This document shows, in pieces, positions 31,006-41,510 of a stretch of 64,000 bases of DNA. The notes beneath the pieces were generated by a model. The model saw nothing but the letters and a program-made list of their open reading frames with translations. It had not been told where the DNA came from and made no database searches. The position numbers and the translations under genes are program-made. The stretch comes from Dendrolimus kikuchii (Eukaryota > Arthropoda > Insecta > Lepidoptera > Lasiocampidae). Numbering within the stretch: the first letter of the stretch is position 1; each line of letters begins with the position of its first letter. The stretch is taken from assembly GCA_019925095.2 (NCBI GenBank), contig CM034388.1, positions 28,340,934-28,404,933 of the forward strand, written 5' to 3'.

Positions 31006-31230
31006 TTCTTTATTCAAAACTTATTACAGTATATTCTAAAATTATTTTAAAAATTAAACTACACTATAAAAAAGAAAACTAAAATTAAATACTAGAACTA
31101 AACAAAAAAAAGAGGATTATAGTTAAAATATTGGTCCCAAACCACTGTCACTTAACGGGAACGTTCCCAAAAGGCTGGCGGCGTTACCACGTTGAATAGC
31201 GATGCTTAACAGATTGCTAATACATTTATT
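31006..31230 (-). mobile_element. Rep-T LINE-like 3'UTR
   Basis: TTTCTTTATTCAAAACTTAT (reverse of an AATAAA region) followed by AAAGGCTGGCGGCGTTACC. Similar ends lie at 45200-45790 and 48880-49085. Confidence 0.4.
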
Positions 31231-31260
31231 ATAATAACTTATGTATTATTGTATATATAT

Positions 31261-31262
<2 letters not shown>

Positions 31263-31324
<62 letters not shown>

Positions 31325-31340
31325 ATATATATATGTGTGT
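31263..31340. repeat. (AT)n with GTGT interruptions
   Basis: A long dinucleotide microsatellite, about 78 bp. Confidence 0.95.
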
Positions 31341-31424
31341 TCGTATATCTATTTCTTTAAATTAATTTGAGTGTTTATGTATCTTTGCCTCCTGCACCAC
31401 CTATTTCGCCTGATTTAAATTTCT

Positions 31425-31505
31425 TTGATTTAGGTTGCCTGGAAGAGATCGCTTTGAGCGATAAGGCCACCTATTGTATTGTCTAGAAAATATTGTAAAT
31501 ATGGT
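31425..31505 (+). mobile_element. LINE-G 3' end
   Basis: GGTTGCCTGGAAGAGATCGC then TTTGAGCGATAAGGCCACC. Confidence 0.65.
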
Positions 31506-31800
31506 CAGTTTTTGTAATTGTATTGCGGTTTTGTAACTATCCCACGAGAACCCTTTAATTTTTCGCGATCAAAAGTATCCTATATGTTGACCAGGGATAT
31601 AAGCTACCATCATAAAAATTTCATTTAAATCGGCCCAGTCGTTTTGGAGATTAACCGGTACAAACAGACAAACAAAAAATTTGAAAAAAATCTAAATTAT
31701 TTCTATTTCACTTCTTACATCCCCCTGACTCGGTTTTTAGCATTCTTTTTCATTGTACCGACATTCGAACTCTACAATTTTATTATATGTATAGATAGAT
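31506..31800 (+). mobile_element. Retroposon end, Rep-J-like
   Basis: TCCCACGAGAACCCTTTAAT, then ATTTAAATCGGCCCAGTCGT, then a TATGTATAGATAGAT tail fits the lepidopteran retroposon layout. Confidence 0.5.
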
Positions 31801-31819
31801 AAGGGAAATTTGATTACGG

Positions 31820-32040
31820 AATTTTCACCGCGGGGAATCAGGATGGTGGCTTGTAGGATTCACCGTATTAGTGTGGCATTAACATCGCTGCGAAATTACT
31901 ATTGCCATTCGAGTCGAGGGATACTCACTAAAACCCCTCAGTGTTCTATCTTTCGCGTTCTGGCCAGAGCTACCTACGGTGATGGAGCTTAGCCCCTCCG
32001 TATGGCATTCCCACGATTCTAATACAACAGTAGGTCAGTC
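31820..32040 (-). mobile_element. R1-like 3'UTR, diverged
   Basis: In reverse it has GGGGTTTTAGTGAGTATCCC, the R1-like signature. The rest is too diverged to align by eye. Confidence 0.4.
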
Positions 32041-32320
32041 GTAAAACTCTTTGAACACAATCCGTTTATTGTGCTGCGTAAGGCGCCGTTAAATAAGCCG
32101 AGTATTAAAATGATTTATGATCTAAACGCAAGTCCAGTGTAAAGTCACCCGCATTCCTGATGGCAATCAGGCTGTAAACTTACAACGTCCTTGGGAACAC
32201 CCAAAGTGTAAGAAACTTTAGCTAAAGTAAATTGAACACTCCGTAACAAATAAATAACTTTGGTGGATCGTGGTAGTAGGCGGTGATTTCATAATATAAT
32301 GAAAGTTATATTATTATATC

Positions 32321-33102
32321 AAATTGATCGTGTACTAGCAGAAGGTGATGTCAGGAGCCTTAAGAACAGACGAGCGTGCATGACAAGAGTTATGAATGTC
32401 AAAGAAGCAAGTGAGGTGTGTAAATATAATAAATAATATATAAGTATAGATATAAGGCCAACACTGCACATGAACCTCCTCACAACACCAGCATGTAACA
32501 GATACACTCTACATTAGTATAAGTTTAGTATTAAAAATAGGATAAATGAATATAATAAATTAATCTTAAGGTACACCACAACAAATAAATCACTAAATTA
32601 AGTCACACACTAACAAAAATAAACAATAAGCGTGTATGGACTCTAAACTTTTTCATAGAAATTAAGTAGTCAAAAAAGGTCCGTGCAGGAACGGAGAAAG
32701 AATACAATTTCCTGCGGCCAGGTCGCCTGTCGTAAGAGGCGACTTAATAACCCAAAGCCAGATGGTAGAGCATTTGCCCGACTGGATAGCTACCAACCCT
32801 GGTCTAATGTATGTCGCCATAACAATCTTGAGTTGTGTTCCGGCATTAGTGACCAGGTTCCAGTCTCCCTTAAGAGAGCAGCAGCGCATTTGTAGTAACT
32901 TTGGTGTTGCAGATGTCCATAGGAGATGGTAACCGCTTTCCATCAAGTGGGCCGTCTGCCTGTCCACTGATCTCCTGCAATAAAAAAAAAGGCATGGAAG
33001 TCGAGTCCGTAGATATGTTAATAATAATAAAAAAAGCCTAAATGGCGCTCTGTTGTTCGTGCCTACCCCGCAAGGGAACTGGCGTGAAGTTATGTATGTA
33101 TG
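32321..33102 (+). mobile_element. RTE-1 split by a 600-bp insert, 12-bp TSD
   Basis: RTE-1 sequence occupies 32321-32423 and 33031-33102. TATTATTATATC flanks the whole at 32309-32320 and 33103-33114. The inner DNA (about 32424-33030) came later and contains a SINE-2. Confidence 0.85.
32688..32990 (+). mobile_element. SINE-2 full length
   Basis: From TCCGTGCAGGAACGGAGAAA to CTCCTGCAATAAAAAAAAA, nested in the insert within RTE-1. Confidence 0.85.
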
Positions 33103-33145
33103 TATTATTATATCGAATAAACGGTAATGTGATTTCATAGCTTAC

Positions 33146-33484
33146 TAGTGGTCGCCCGTGGTAAGTTTGAACATGATTAAGGTTCAGTTGCCAAAGACTA
33201 TATATACTTCAATAATCACAGATTTCGTCAAGGCTAGACTGTTAATTTGACTTTAACAATAATCAAAAGAGTATATATGCGTGTGTGTGTCAAATACATG
33301 GTAGTGTGTGTAATGTTTTTTTTATTGATTTAATGTATTTTTTATGCATAATTAAAAAAAAATTGTAGCATACTGTGCACTCCTTCTCTATATAAACTAT
33401 AAGTGTGCGAAATTTCATACTCCTCCGTCCGCGCAATTTTCGTAAAAAAGGGTACAAAGTTTTTGCTTCACGTATTAATATATA
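33146..33484 (+). mobile_element. Rep-I
   Basis: CTAGTGGTCGCCCGTGGT to GCTTCACGTATTAATATATA. Near full length, with a short deletion after the first 20 bp. Confidence 0.75.
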
Positions 33485-34354
33485 GATATGATAGCCATTG
33501 CATAGAGGCAAAATGAAAGAAAAAAATTGTCTTAAAACGTTACACACGTCACGTATAGAATGTTGCGTTTATTTTCCGTAAATAAAAGGGATGTATCGTT
33601 TGTCTGTCTGTACGTCTCTCTGGACCGTCATTAGCCGTGTATCCAGTGATGGACGAGAATAGCCATCACAATCACGCCTCCTGGCTATGACGTAAACAAT
33701 CGTCGCACGAGACGCTTTGATGTCGATAATTGAAAGTTATAGCGGTGCGCGGGCGCACGGTAGCCCTCCGCATCGGGACCGTTTCGCGGTGTGGACTGAC
33801 GTCGGCTCATAAAACGTGCGATTTTGTGGTTACCCTGATTGTAATGTTGAGTTATAAAGCAATACATTGTTGCTCACAGTGTGTGGGGCGCACTGCTTAT
33901 ATTACACTAAACTTTGCAGGAAAAATCGATCAATTGTGTCAGTCCACTCAGCTGCACTCCTTACAGCGGGGCATCGTCCAATATCTTTGTGATTTTGCTA
34001 GAAAATTGTCTGTTAAAAATATGCTCAATAGGTACTAAAGTAGTACTTTCAAACATTTCTCACGAAGTCTTATTTTCTTGAATGTATTTTTTAAAGGTCT
34101 ATCATCTAGGTTTTTTTAAATCTCTGTTACTCATGCCTCGTACCTGGAAAACACTTTTAACGACTTTGGAAGCTTAGGTATTTATATATTTGCACTTATT
34201 GACTTAAATGAATAAAAACAATATCGTAATGATTTTTAAGAACATACACAAAAAAATATTTGGATACACTTAATTTCTAGTTTTTATTGCAATACCACTC
34301 CATATTTTCCCATTAAATTACATCCATATAGATACACTTGTTTATATATATTTT
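33485..34354. other. No recognised feature
   Basis: A 102-codon plus ORF (33730-34038) has two Cys pairs but no known motif; opposite-strand ORFs overlap it. Not accepted as a gene. Confidence 0.35.
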
Positions 34355-34588
34355 TTTAACACCAAAGGTGCTACCAATGTGCTGCCGCTCTCTAAACGGA
34401 GACTGGAACCCGGCCACTAATGCCGGAACAAAAAGTTTTTATGGCGGCATATTCTAGACCAGGGGTGTGTTAGCCATCCAGTCGAGCAAACACCCTACCA
34501 CCTGGCTGTGGATTGTTTTGTCGCCTTATATGAGAGGCCACCCGGCCGCAGGAAACTGTATTCTTTCTCCGCTCCTGCACGGATGAAA
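34355..34588 (-). mobile_element. SINE-2, 3' tail missing
   Basis: Starts at AACACCAAAGGTGCTACC after a T-run and ends CTCCTGCACGGAT. Confidence 0.75.
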
Positions 34589-34703
34589 TAAGATAATAGA
34601 CTATCACATAGACAAACGTATATAATTAATTTACCTTTAGGGCTATTGGGTCTTGCAAAAAGGTCTTTTTAGAATATTTTCTTAAGTTTTCGCGACTTGT
34701 ATA

Positions 34704-35327
34704 CATAATAAAACTACGTTTTAACGGTTTTAAGCGCGGTAATTTTATTTGATTTTGGTTTTTCCGACGTTTCGGCCACTTTTCAGTGGCCGTGATCACG
34801 GAAGACAAAGATGTCAAGTGTCAACGAGTATTGTTAAAGTTTTATTTAGCCTACCGCCAACTTATTAATTTTAATTATTTAAAAAAATTAAAATTAATAA
34901 GTTGCTGGCAAAAACCAGCTGCCAGACCTCAAGACACTGTGAGCTCTTTCTGCGTACAACGGAACACAAACCAACTTGACTGATAATTACTTTTATTTTC
35001 CTTCCACCCATTTTAATATTATATAAAATTATTAGAGCTAGGCATGTTTGCTGAAGAGTTTCTTGCGCGGTTTCTTCTCTTTAAGCCATAACATGTTGCG
35101 AAGCGGTAGTAAATTAGATTAGGCTCCCATAGAGTAAATAATATCCATAAAGAAAATTAAAATTAACAAGTTGGCGGTAGGCTAAACAAAACTTTAACAA
35201 TACTCGTTGACACTTGACATCTTTGTCTTCCGTGATCACGGTCACTGAAAAGTGGCCGAAGCGTCGGAAAAACCAAAATCAAATAAAATTACCGCGCTTA
35301 AAAACGCTAAAACGTAGTTTTATTATG
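34704..35327. mobile_element. FB-2, inverted repeat with 174-bp arms
   Basis: The left arm (34704-34878) begins CATAATAAAACTACGTTTTA and contains TTTTTCCGACGTTTCGGCCA. The right arm (35155-35327) is its reverse complement with scattered mismatches. The 276-bp spacer holds a LINE-H tail (35036-35130, minus). A small hairpin at the inner edge of the left arm (34861-34902) repeats part of the arm again. Confidence 0.8.
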
Positions 35328-35621
35328 TCTTTTTAGAAGTTAAACGACTAGTTTGTTACGTGCACATATTTCCGCTACGAGCTCCGCTTCTATACTCGCT
35401 GTTGTAAGATCCCCAATGTTATTTCTTCATCCAAATCTATAAGGATAGCGGGGCCTAACGTTACGTCACGCAATTTACGGCGATGTTAATGTTGTTTACG
35501 ATTGTTGGTGCAACGCGTTCGATGCGGAGATCGCTTGTGTCATACAGTTTAGACTGTTTACTGTTTCTTCTACAGCGGTTTAGTACTAAGGTTGGCTTAG
35601 ATTAGATGATCGTCATAAGAA

Positions 35622-36037
35622 TCCGTTTACCGCGGGGGGCCTTTAGCTTGCTAGGAAGAGCAAAGGACCTTCTACCCCCGCACAACGAAGTGGGGTGTGT
35701 TCTCCCAGGGCACACTCCAGGCACTTTATTGCGCTGGATCGGCTGGGCGTAACTATGTTCTAAATCTCAGCCTTTCCAACACATTCAAAGCGCAGGGTCG
35801 TCAGGGAGGAGGGGGTTTTTAGTGGGTATTGGGGTTGCTCGCCCGTGCAGCAACGCTCGGAGTCTTCCACACTATTCTGTGACGTCGATCGCGGACGGAG
35901 CGCTGCCAAGAGCATACTATTGCTGCAGTGTTATCGCCCCCGACCGACGCGTGTCGTTCCCCTAGCAACGACCCAGTTTGTGCGTAAATCGGTTAAGCAT
36001 TTTCCCTCGCCTCAAAACAAAAAAAAAAAAAAAATGT
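35622..36037 (+). mobile_element. R1-like LINE 3' end, 9-bp TSD
   Basis: 416 bp from CCGTTTACCGCGGGGGGCC to the A-run. TCATAAGAA flanks it at 35613-35621 and 36038-36046. It holds the GTTTTTAGTGGGTATTGGGG signature and matches the 3'UTR of the 46633-47885 dimer closely. No ORF part is left. Confidence 0.9.
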
Positions 36038-36339
36038 TCATAAGAACTCAGTGTTGTTTAAATATCGTCATTGCATTTCTGTTTTTAACGTGAAAACAGC
36101 AGACGGTATCGTATTCTGAATGAATAAAAATAAACAAGCAAAAAAACTGGTGTTCATTTTGTCAAGTACGTAGATTAATGACATAAGATTTCATGCGTGA
36201 GCGGAATACGTGACGGTTCGCGGAGGTCACCAGACCTCGGACCCCAGGTCTCATCAGATCGGACCAGTTCGCACTCGAAAGCCCTCAGGTTCTGTATACG
36301 CAGACTGCATTTTGTACGGACAATTTTTTTTGATGATTT

Positions 36340-36692
36340 TCTAGGTACTTATTTTTAACAGAATTCCAAGAGAAGGAGGTGCTCAATTCAACTGTATCTT
36401 TGTTACGCAAATTCTCCGTTAATTGTGAACCGATTTTCAAGTTTTTTCTTTAGTCCCATTGTCACCAAGTCAGGATCTGATGAGTATATCCTAGCGAAAT
36501 CAAGAGCAACCCTTGCTGATGAGCACCGAGCGCTTACATTCTTCGAAAAGTGTATATGCGTATTAGTAGTATAATATCTACAAGCGTTTAAAATATTATT
36601 TCTAAAGCATTTTTTGCAAAATGCACCGACTTCAAAATATTGTACAAAACATTTATTTTATGCTTTTTAAGCATTTGAAGTCGATTTTTTTA
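36340..36692. mobile_element. CCGACTTCAAA-type repeat
   Basis: AGAAGGAGGTGCTCAATTCA on the left and CATTTGAAGTCGATTTTTTT on the right match the 17528-18088 element. An internal pair of GACTTCAAAATATTG and CATTTGAAGTCG is inverted. Confidence 0.5.
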
Positions 36693-36700
36693 AATATTTA

Positions 36701-37032
36701 TTTTAAATCACATTACAGTTTTTTGAATTAATATACACTTATTTTGATTTTTTTTTTTTGACAACTCTGTTAAGCAACACATATTTGATCTTGGCTCCTG
36801 TTCTGCGTTCTGGTGAGGTCTCCCTTTCTTCTTCTTTTCTTTTTCTTCTTTTTAGATATCGTATACCAATCTTGCTTTTATCTCTCTCTTTTATTTTTAC
36901 TTACGGTCGCTAGTATATTTTCAATTATTCAACATGTGGCAAATGATGTTGGTGTTGTATTAATTGAAACCACTTATGTATAAGATTTATAATACCAAAT
37001 ACCGTACAATACGGTTTTTTTGTTCATATATA
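36701..37032. other. No recognised feature
   Basis: A CT/T-rich strip lies at about 36825-36895 on the plus strand. Nothing else is seen. Confidence 0.4.
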
Positions 37033-37033
37033 T

Positions 37034-37483
37034 AGCGTAAACTCTATATAACGACACTGAAGGGACTGTGCATTTTATGGCGTTATAGAGAGTTGTCGTT
37101 AAATAGAGAGAAGTCTGTTATTTTTGTCTGACGTCTTTTGCTGCACCAGCAATTTGGTTGTATTTTTTACGTATTTTATATCATATCTTGCGATGCAGAA
37201 TTTTTGGTATTTCTTATACATTTCGGTATGTCAAGTCAAGTTTATTACGGGCTAGGATAATAAAGCGACGAAAGAACGTACACAGCTGCGCAGCTTTTAC
37301 TAATTTTGGCAACTTAAAAGGTATATTTTATTACTTAATTGTTGTCGTTATTGAGAGTGGGTGTAATGCTATATAGAGTATATCATTGTATGGAAGACAA
37401 GCTAAACCTACCAAAGCCTAGTGATTTCGACCCTTAAGAGAGTTTGTCGTTAAATCGAGTGACGTTACATGGAGTTTACGCTG
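37034..37483. mobile_element. MITE-3, pogo/Tigger-like
   Basis: About 450 bp with imperfect terminal inverted repeats of 27 bp: AGCGTAAACTCTATATAACG on the left and AGCGTAAACTCCATGTAACG on the right (reverse), next to TA. TA flanks and ends of this form fit the Tc1/mariner-pogo superfamily. No transposase is encoded. Confidence 0.7.
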
Positions 37484-37564
37484 TATATATATTTATAAGA
37501 TACTAATTCGGTAGTGAGAATAATGCAACATACCTCTGTTCTTATCAATTTTTTTGTCCATCCA

Positions 37565-37625
37565 AAGGTTGTCTGGAAGAAATCGCTAATAGTGATAAGA
37601 CCGCCAATTGTATTGTATTTTTAAA
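37565..37625 (+). mobile_element. LINE-G 3' end
   Basis: AAAGGTTGTCTGGAAGAAAT then GATAAGACCGCCAATTGTAT. Confidence 0.6.
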
Positions 37626-37717
37626 ACACAATAATTCAACATTATTATTATATTTATTTCTGTGTCCATCCAAAACTGTATAGCTTGTAAAACACAAAAC
37701 ATAAAGCATATTCATAT

Positions 37718-37792
37718 AAGCCTAAATGGCACTCCGTTGTTCGTGCCTACCTTGCAAGGGAACTGGCGTGAAGTTATGTATGTATGTATGTA
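37718..37792 (+). mobile_element. RTE-1 tip
   Basis: ATAAGCCTAAATGGCACTCC to four TATG repeats. The AGGGAACTGGCGTGAAG end is intact. Confidence 0.8.
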
Positions 37793-37937
37793 TATTTATT
37801 ACATGTGTAACATTCTATAAAGCTAGTAACTTCTTTTGAAGTCTTTGGCAGTTAATTGAAGTGTGCTAATAGATATGCAAGTGTTCTGCGTATGTTTTAG
37901 TACAGTTCCATGATTCAATTTAACTATGTAACAAGTC

Positions 37938-38225
37938 GTGGTAGCCTAATGGCTAGCGCACGCGTCCCAGACTCAAACGGCGCGGGTTCGATCCTGACCG
38001 GAACGCATGCACCACTTAGACAGTTTTCTGACTTAATATGCATATTGTTGCAATTACCACGTGCTAACAACGGTGAAGGAAAATATCGTGATGCAACCTG
38101 AACATCGAGATAACCGACGTGTCAAACCTGCCAAGACGCCTTTGACAAGCGTGGCGGGTATACGTCCGTTCCCCCTATAACGGGAGGCCCGAGCCCAGCA
38201 GTGGGACATTTATAGGCTGATATTA
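37938..38225 (+). mobile_element. SINE-3, complete
   Basis: A box TAGCCTAATGG (37942-37952) and B box GGTTCGATCCT (37985-37995) are 43 bp apart. The tail GCCCAGCAGTGGGACATTTA then TAGGCTGATATTA resembles the RTE-2 3' end, suggesting RTE-type enzymes mobilise it. Length is about 288 bp. Confidence 0.85.
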
Positions 38226-38253
38226 TATTTATATATATATATGTATATATAGC

Positions 38254-38310
38254 GACGGAATTATAGTGGTCCCTTTGTCGTCGTTATAAGCGAAATCCAC
38301 TGTATTTTGT
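38254..38310. mobile_element. One end of a pogo-like MITE
   Basis: In reverse it reads ACAGTGGATTTCGCTTATAA then CGACGACAAAGGGACC, similar in layout to MITE-3. The other end is missing. Confidence 0.45.
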
Positions 38311-38368
38311 TGTAGATTCTATAAAGTATGAAGAAACGGTACCTTAGACGCATTAAAAATATAACTTA

Positions 38369-38690
38369 CTAGCGGTTGCGATAGACGTTGTCGTGCCCTG
38401 AAAAAAATAAAATCAAGAAACCGAGTCCAGCGCCACCTACCGGCTCTAATTGTGAATCTAAACCATCCCCAGACCCATTCAAACACTATTTTTTACACTT
38501 GGGTTACATTATTCAAGTTTTAGTAAGGATCCCTATTTTTTTCTAGTAATAAATATAGCCTATAGTAAACTGGGATAATGTAGCGTATTAATGCTAAAAG
38601 AATTTTTAAAATTTCTTGTTGAATTTATTCGTTATATACGTACAAACATCTAAAATCACAAATCTTTCCTCTTTATAATATTAGTATAGA
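38369..38690 (+). mobile_element. Rep-J 5' part joined to a Rep-D-like end
   Basis: 38369-38485 matches the start of Rep-J (CAGCGCCACCTACCGGCTCT). 38490-38690 matches the middle of the Rep-D variant at 39374 (CTTGGGTTACATTAT, TTTTAGTAAGGATCCCTA) and ends TTTATAATATTAGTATAGAT. Confidence 0.55.
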
Positions 38691-39059
38691 TGAATGTTCC
38701 AACACATGATGTGCATAAATCAAACGACCTATCAGGATATATCAATTAAATTATTCAACACTATTTCATTGCGTATGTTCCAACAATTTTGATTATAGTA
38801 ATAACAAGTCGCCAAAAGCCGAACTTGTGCAATAATTAAAAACTTTTACACATTAAAAATGACAGTTTGAATCGATTCCTTTTCCGGCTCTTTAATTTAT
38901 GTTTCCTTCAATGTCCAACATAAAAATAGTTGCATATTCAATTTGTTATTGAATGAGTGAATATAAAGAACGAGTCAATACTTAGAGGTCGTTAATTAAT
39001 TATGTAAGGATTATTTTGATGAGTTTTGAACCCCTCTACCCTCATGTAAGGATGTATAA
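38691..39059. other. No recognised feature
   Basis: No ORF or repeat recognised. Confidence 0.4.
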
Positions 39060-39345
39060 TTTTTTTTATTGCATGAAAACAGCAGACGGGCAGACGGCCC
39101 ATTGGTGGAAATCGGTTACCATCGCCTATGGACATTAGAAACACCAAAGGTGCTACTAATATGCTGCCGCTCTTTAATGCTGGAACACAACTCAAGATTG
39201 TTATGGCGGCATACTCTAGACCAGGGGTGGTAACCATCCAGGCAAATGCGCTACCATCTGGCTGTGGGTTGTTTTGTCGCCTCTTACGACAGGCCGCCTG
39301 GCCGCAAGAAATTGTATTATTTCTCCGTTCCTGCACGGATAAAAT
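39060..39345 (-). mobile_element. SINE-2
   Basis: Both ends are present; the ACGGAGACTGGAACC region is deleted near 39177. Confidence 0.8.
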
Positions 39346-39373
39346 TAAAGATTTCTCGAACCCTCCTACCCTC

Positions 39374-39640
39374 TTCTATACTAATATTATAAAGCTGAAG
39401 AGTTTGTTTGTTTGTTTGTTTAAACGCGCTAATCTCAGGAACCGCTGGTCCGATTTGAAAAATTCTTTCAGTGTTGAATAGTACATTTATCGGGAAAGGC
39501 CATAGGCTATATTATATTTAAAAAAAATTAGGGATCCTTACTAAAAGTCCAATAATGTAACCCAAGATGTAAAAAAATGACCCGAAAAAATCCTTACACG
39601 GCGTGCGCTGCGAAAACTACTGATTATAGGACAAAACAAT
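39374..39640 (-). mobile_element. Rep-D variant
   Basis: TTCTATACTAATATTATAAA, then GTTTAAACGCGCTAATCTCA, with a distinct 5' half (CTTACTAAAAGTCCAATAAT). Confidence 0.65.
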
Positions 39641-39944
39641 TTACTACGACTTTGCAGAACATATAATTGTCTATAAAAAATATCACGTAACCATATGTCT
39701 AACTATTATAGTTATCTCACAATAAGTGTTTTCTTTTATTTTTAATAATAATTAAAATGCCGTCGCTTCAAAAACTCTTTATTTTGTACCTTGGTATTAA
39801 TCCTTACCAAAATAAATTATTCCATATTCAAGACGAATTCAATACCTTTCTAAAACTTTTTCAATTATTCAATTCGGACGTTTAATTCAAAAGATATCGC
39901 GATATTTAAAATGTAAGAATTATTAGTGTTGTAGCCAAGTATAC
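39641..39944. other. No recognised feature
   Basis: No ORF or repeat recognised. Confidence 0.4.
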
Positions 39945-40165
39945 TAATATATTGTTTGATTGAACGCACTAATCTCAGGAACTACTGGTCTGATTTGAAA
40001 AATTCTTTCAGTATTGGATAGCCCATTTATCGAGGAAGGCTATAGGCTATATATCATCACGCTAAGACCAATAGGAGCGGAGCACCAATGAAGAATGTTT
40101 CAAAATCGGAGGGTTTTGAAAGCAAATTCCACGCGGACAACGTCGCGGGCACAGCTAGTCTTAGA
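39945..40165 (-). mobile_element. Rep-D
   Basis: TTGAACGCACTAATCTCAGG to CACGCGGACAACGTCGCGGG. On its own strand it starts CTAGCTGTGCCCGCGACGTT. Confidence 0.7.
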
Positions 40166-40228
40166 TAAGATTCAATCTCGTTTCTCCGAGTAGTAAAACG
40201 TTCTTAGAAAATGATCAGTTGTGCGCAT

Positions 40229-40555
40229 TTTTTTTTTTTTTTAATTGCAGGAGATCAGCAGACAGGCAGACGGCTTACTTGATGGAAAGCGGTTACCATC
40301 GCCTATGGACATTTGCAACAGCAAAGTTGCTACAAATGCGCTGCTGCTCTCTTAATGGGAACTGGAACCTGGTCACTAATGCCGGAACACAACTCAAGGT
40401 TGTTATGACGACATACTTTAGACCAGGGGTGGTAGCCATCCAGTTGGGCAAATGCCCTACCACCTGGCTGTAGGTTGTTCTGTCGCCTCTTACGACAGGC
40501 CGCCCGGCCGCAGAAAATTGTATTCTTTCTCCGTTCCTGCACGGATGTATAGGGG
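40229..40555 (-). mobile_element. SINE-2 full length
   Basis: T-run then AATTGCAGGAGATCAGCAGA at the left, CTCCGTTCCTGCACGGATG at the right. Confidence 0.85.
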
Positions 40556-40870
40556 CGTATAGGGGCAATCCTGCGGAGAAGAATCACTTACGGCTGTGTA
40601 AGTCAATAAAAGCATGTAGTTAGAAAAGCTGGTGTTTATATTGCGATTCAAATGAGAATAGGATCGACTTTGCGCCATATTGTGACTTTAAATAATTAAA
40701 TATTATATTAAGACAATTTACTACTGATTTAATCTTTTTATTTAAATTTGATGTCAGACTATTTATTATTGATATGCAAATAAGTTTTTTGCAAACCATC
40801 TTCTGCGAACGGGCGGTTTCCGCAACTCGACGACAAAGCACCTATTTTGCGTGCGAGGGTGGATGAGGGT
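40556..40870. other. No recognised feature
   Basis: Two overlapping minus ORFs of 62-73 codons partly lie in SINE-2; they are not supported. Confidence 0.35.
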
Positions 40871-41030
40871 TTACTCCATCCAGCCCAGCTCCTCCAGGAA
40901 GTCCATCAGCTTCTTGACGTTACTGAACACTTCTCGGAGGCTACCTGGGGCGTCCAGATACTTCGCTGGCTTGCCTGCAATCCTCCAGGTTGTCCCAAAG
41001 TTGTTGATGTAGTGCCCTTGTCTTTTGATT
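40871..41030 (-). pseudogene. Unclassified transposon ORF C-terminus
   Basis: About 53 codons, GHYINNFGTTWRIAGKPAKY, then APGSLREVFSNVKKLMDFLE, ending ELGWME-stop. The piece reads like real coding sequence and its codons are GC-rich compared with the flanks. A stop lies just upstream. I think it comes from a retroelement or transposon ORF but cannot name it. Confidence 0.45.
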
Positions 41031-41498
41031 TATGTAGTTTCTAAACCAAACCATACTTTTCGAGTGACCTTTGACAGATAGAGGTTATTGACATTCCTAT
41101 TCTTATTTGGATGGCACAGTACTTCTAATCCCAACAATATTTTTTCTTCTTAAATTTTAACTAATACACAAAATCGCCAGGCTTAAGAATACTTTGCTCT
41201 CAGAGATAGGCTAGTGTGAATAACGACTATTAACGCATATTATTACCCACTTACCCCCCTTTCGTCGGTGCGAACGCGTGAAGATATGGTGGCTCGTAAA
41301 AGCTTAAAATGGACTTACGGTGTCATTGACGTGATTATAGGCCGCACATTCTTCGTTGAAGCAAAAACCGATTGCAACTGATGGGTGTTATATGTGTGTT
41401 TTGATATATGGAAGAATTAGTTTGCAGCAGCGTGAGGTAGAAGTTAAATGTTACTTCAGATGGCAGAGAGTAGTATTTACTGTCGCGTGCTAATGTCA
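41031..41498. other. No recognised feature
   Basis: No ORF or repeat recognised. Confidence 0.4.
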
Positions 41499-41510
41499 GC
41501 TGAAGTGATT

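Noticed and set aside
33730..34038. 102-codon ORF with Cys residues
   Set aside because: No domain pattern; an opposite-strand ORF overlaps it, and the length is expected by chance.
36470..36515. Hammerhead ribozyme core (CTGATGAG then GCGAAATC)
   Set aside because: The helices on both sides do not pair, and the block belongs to a common repeat.
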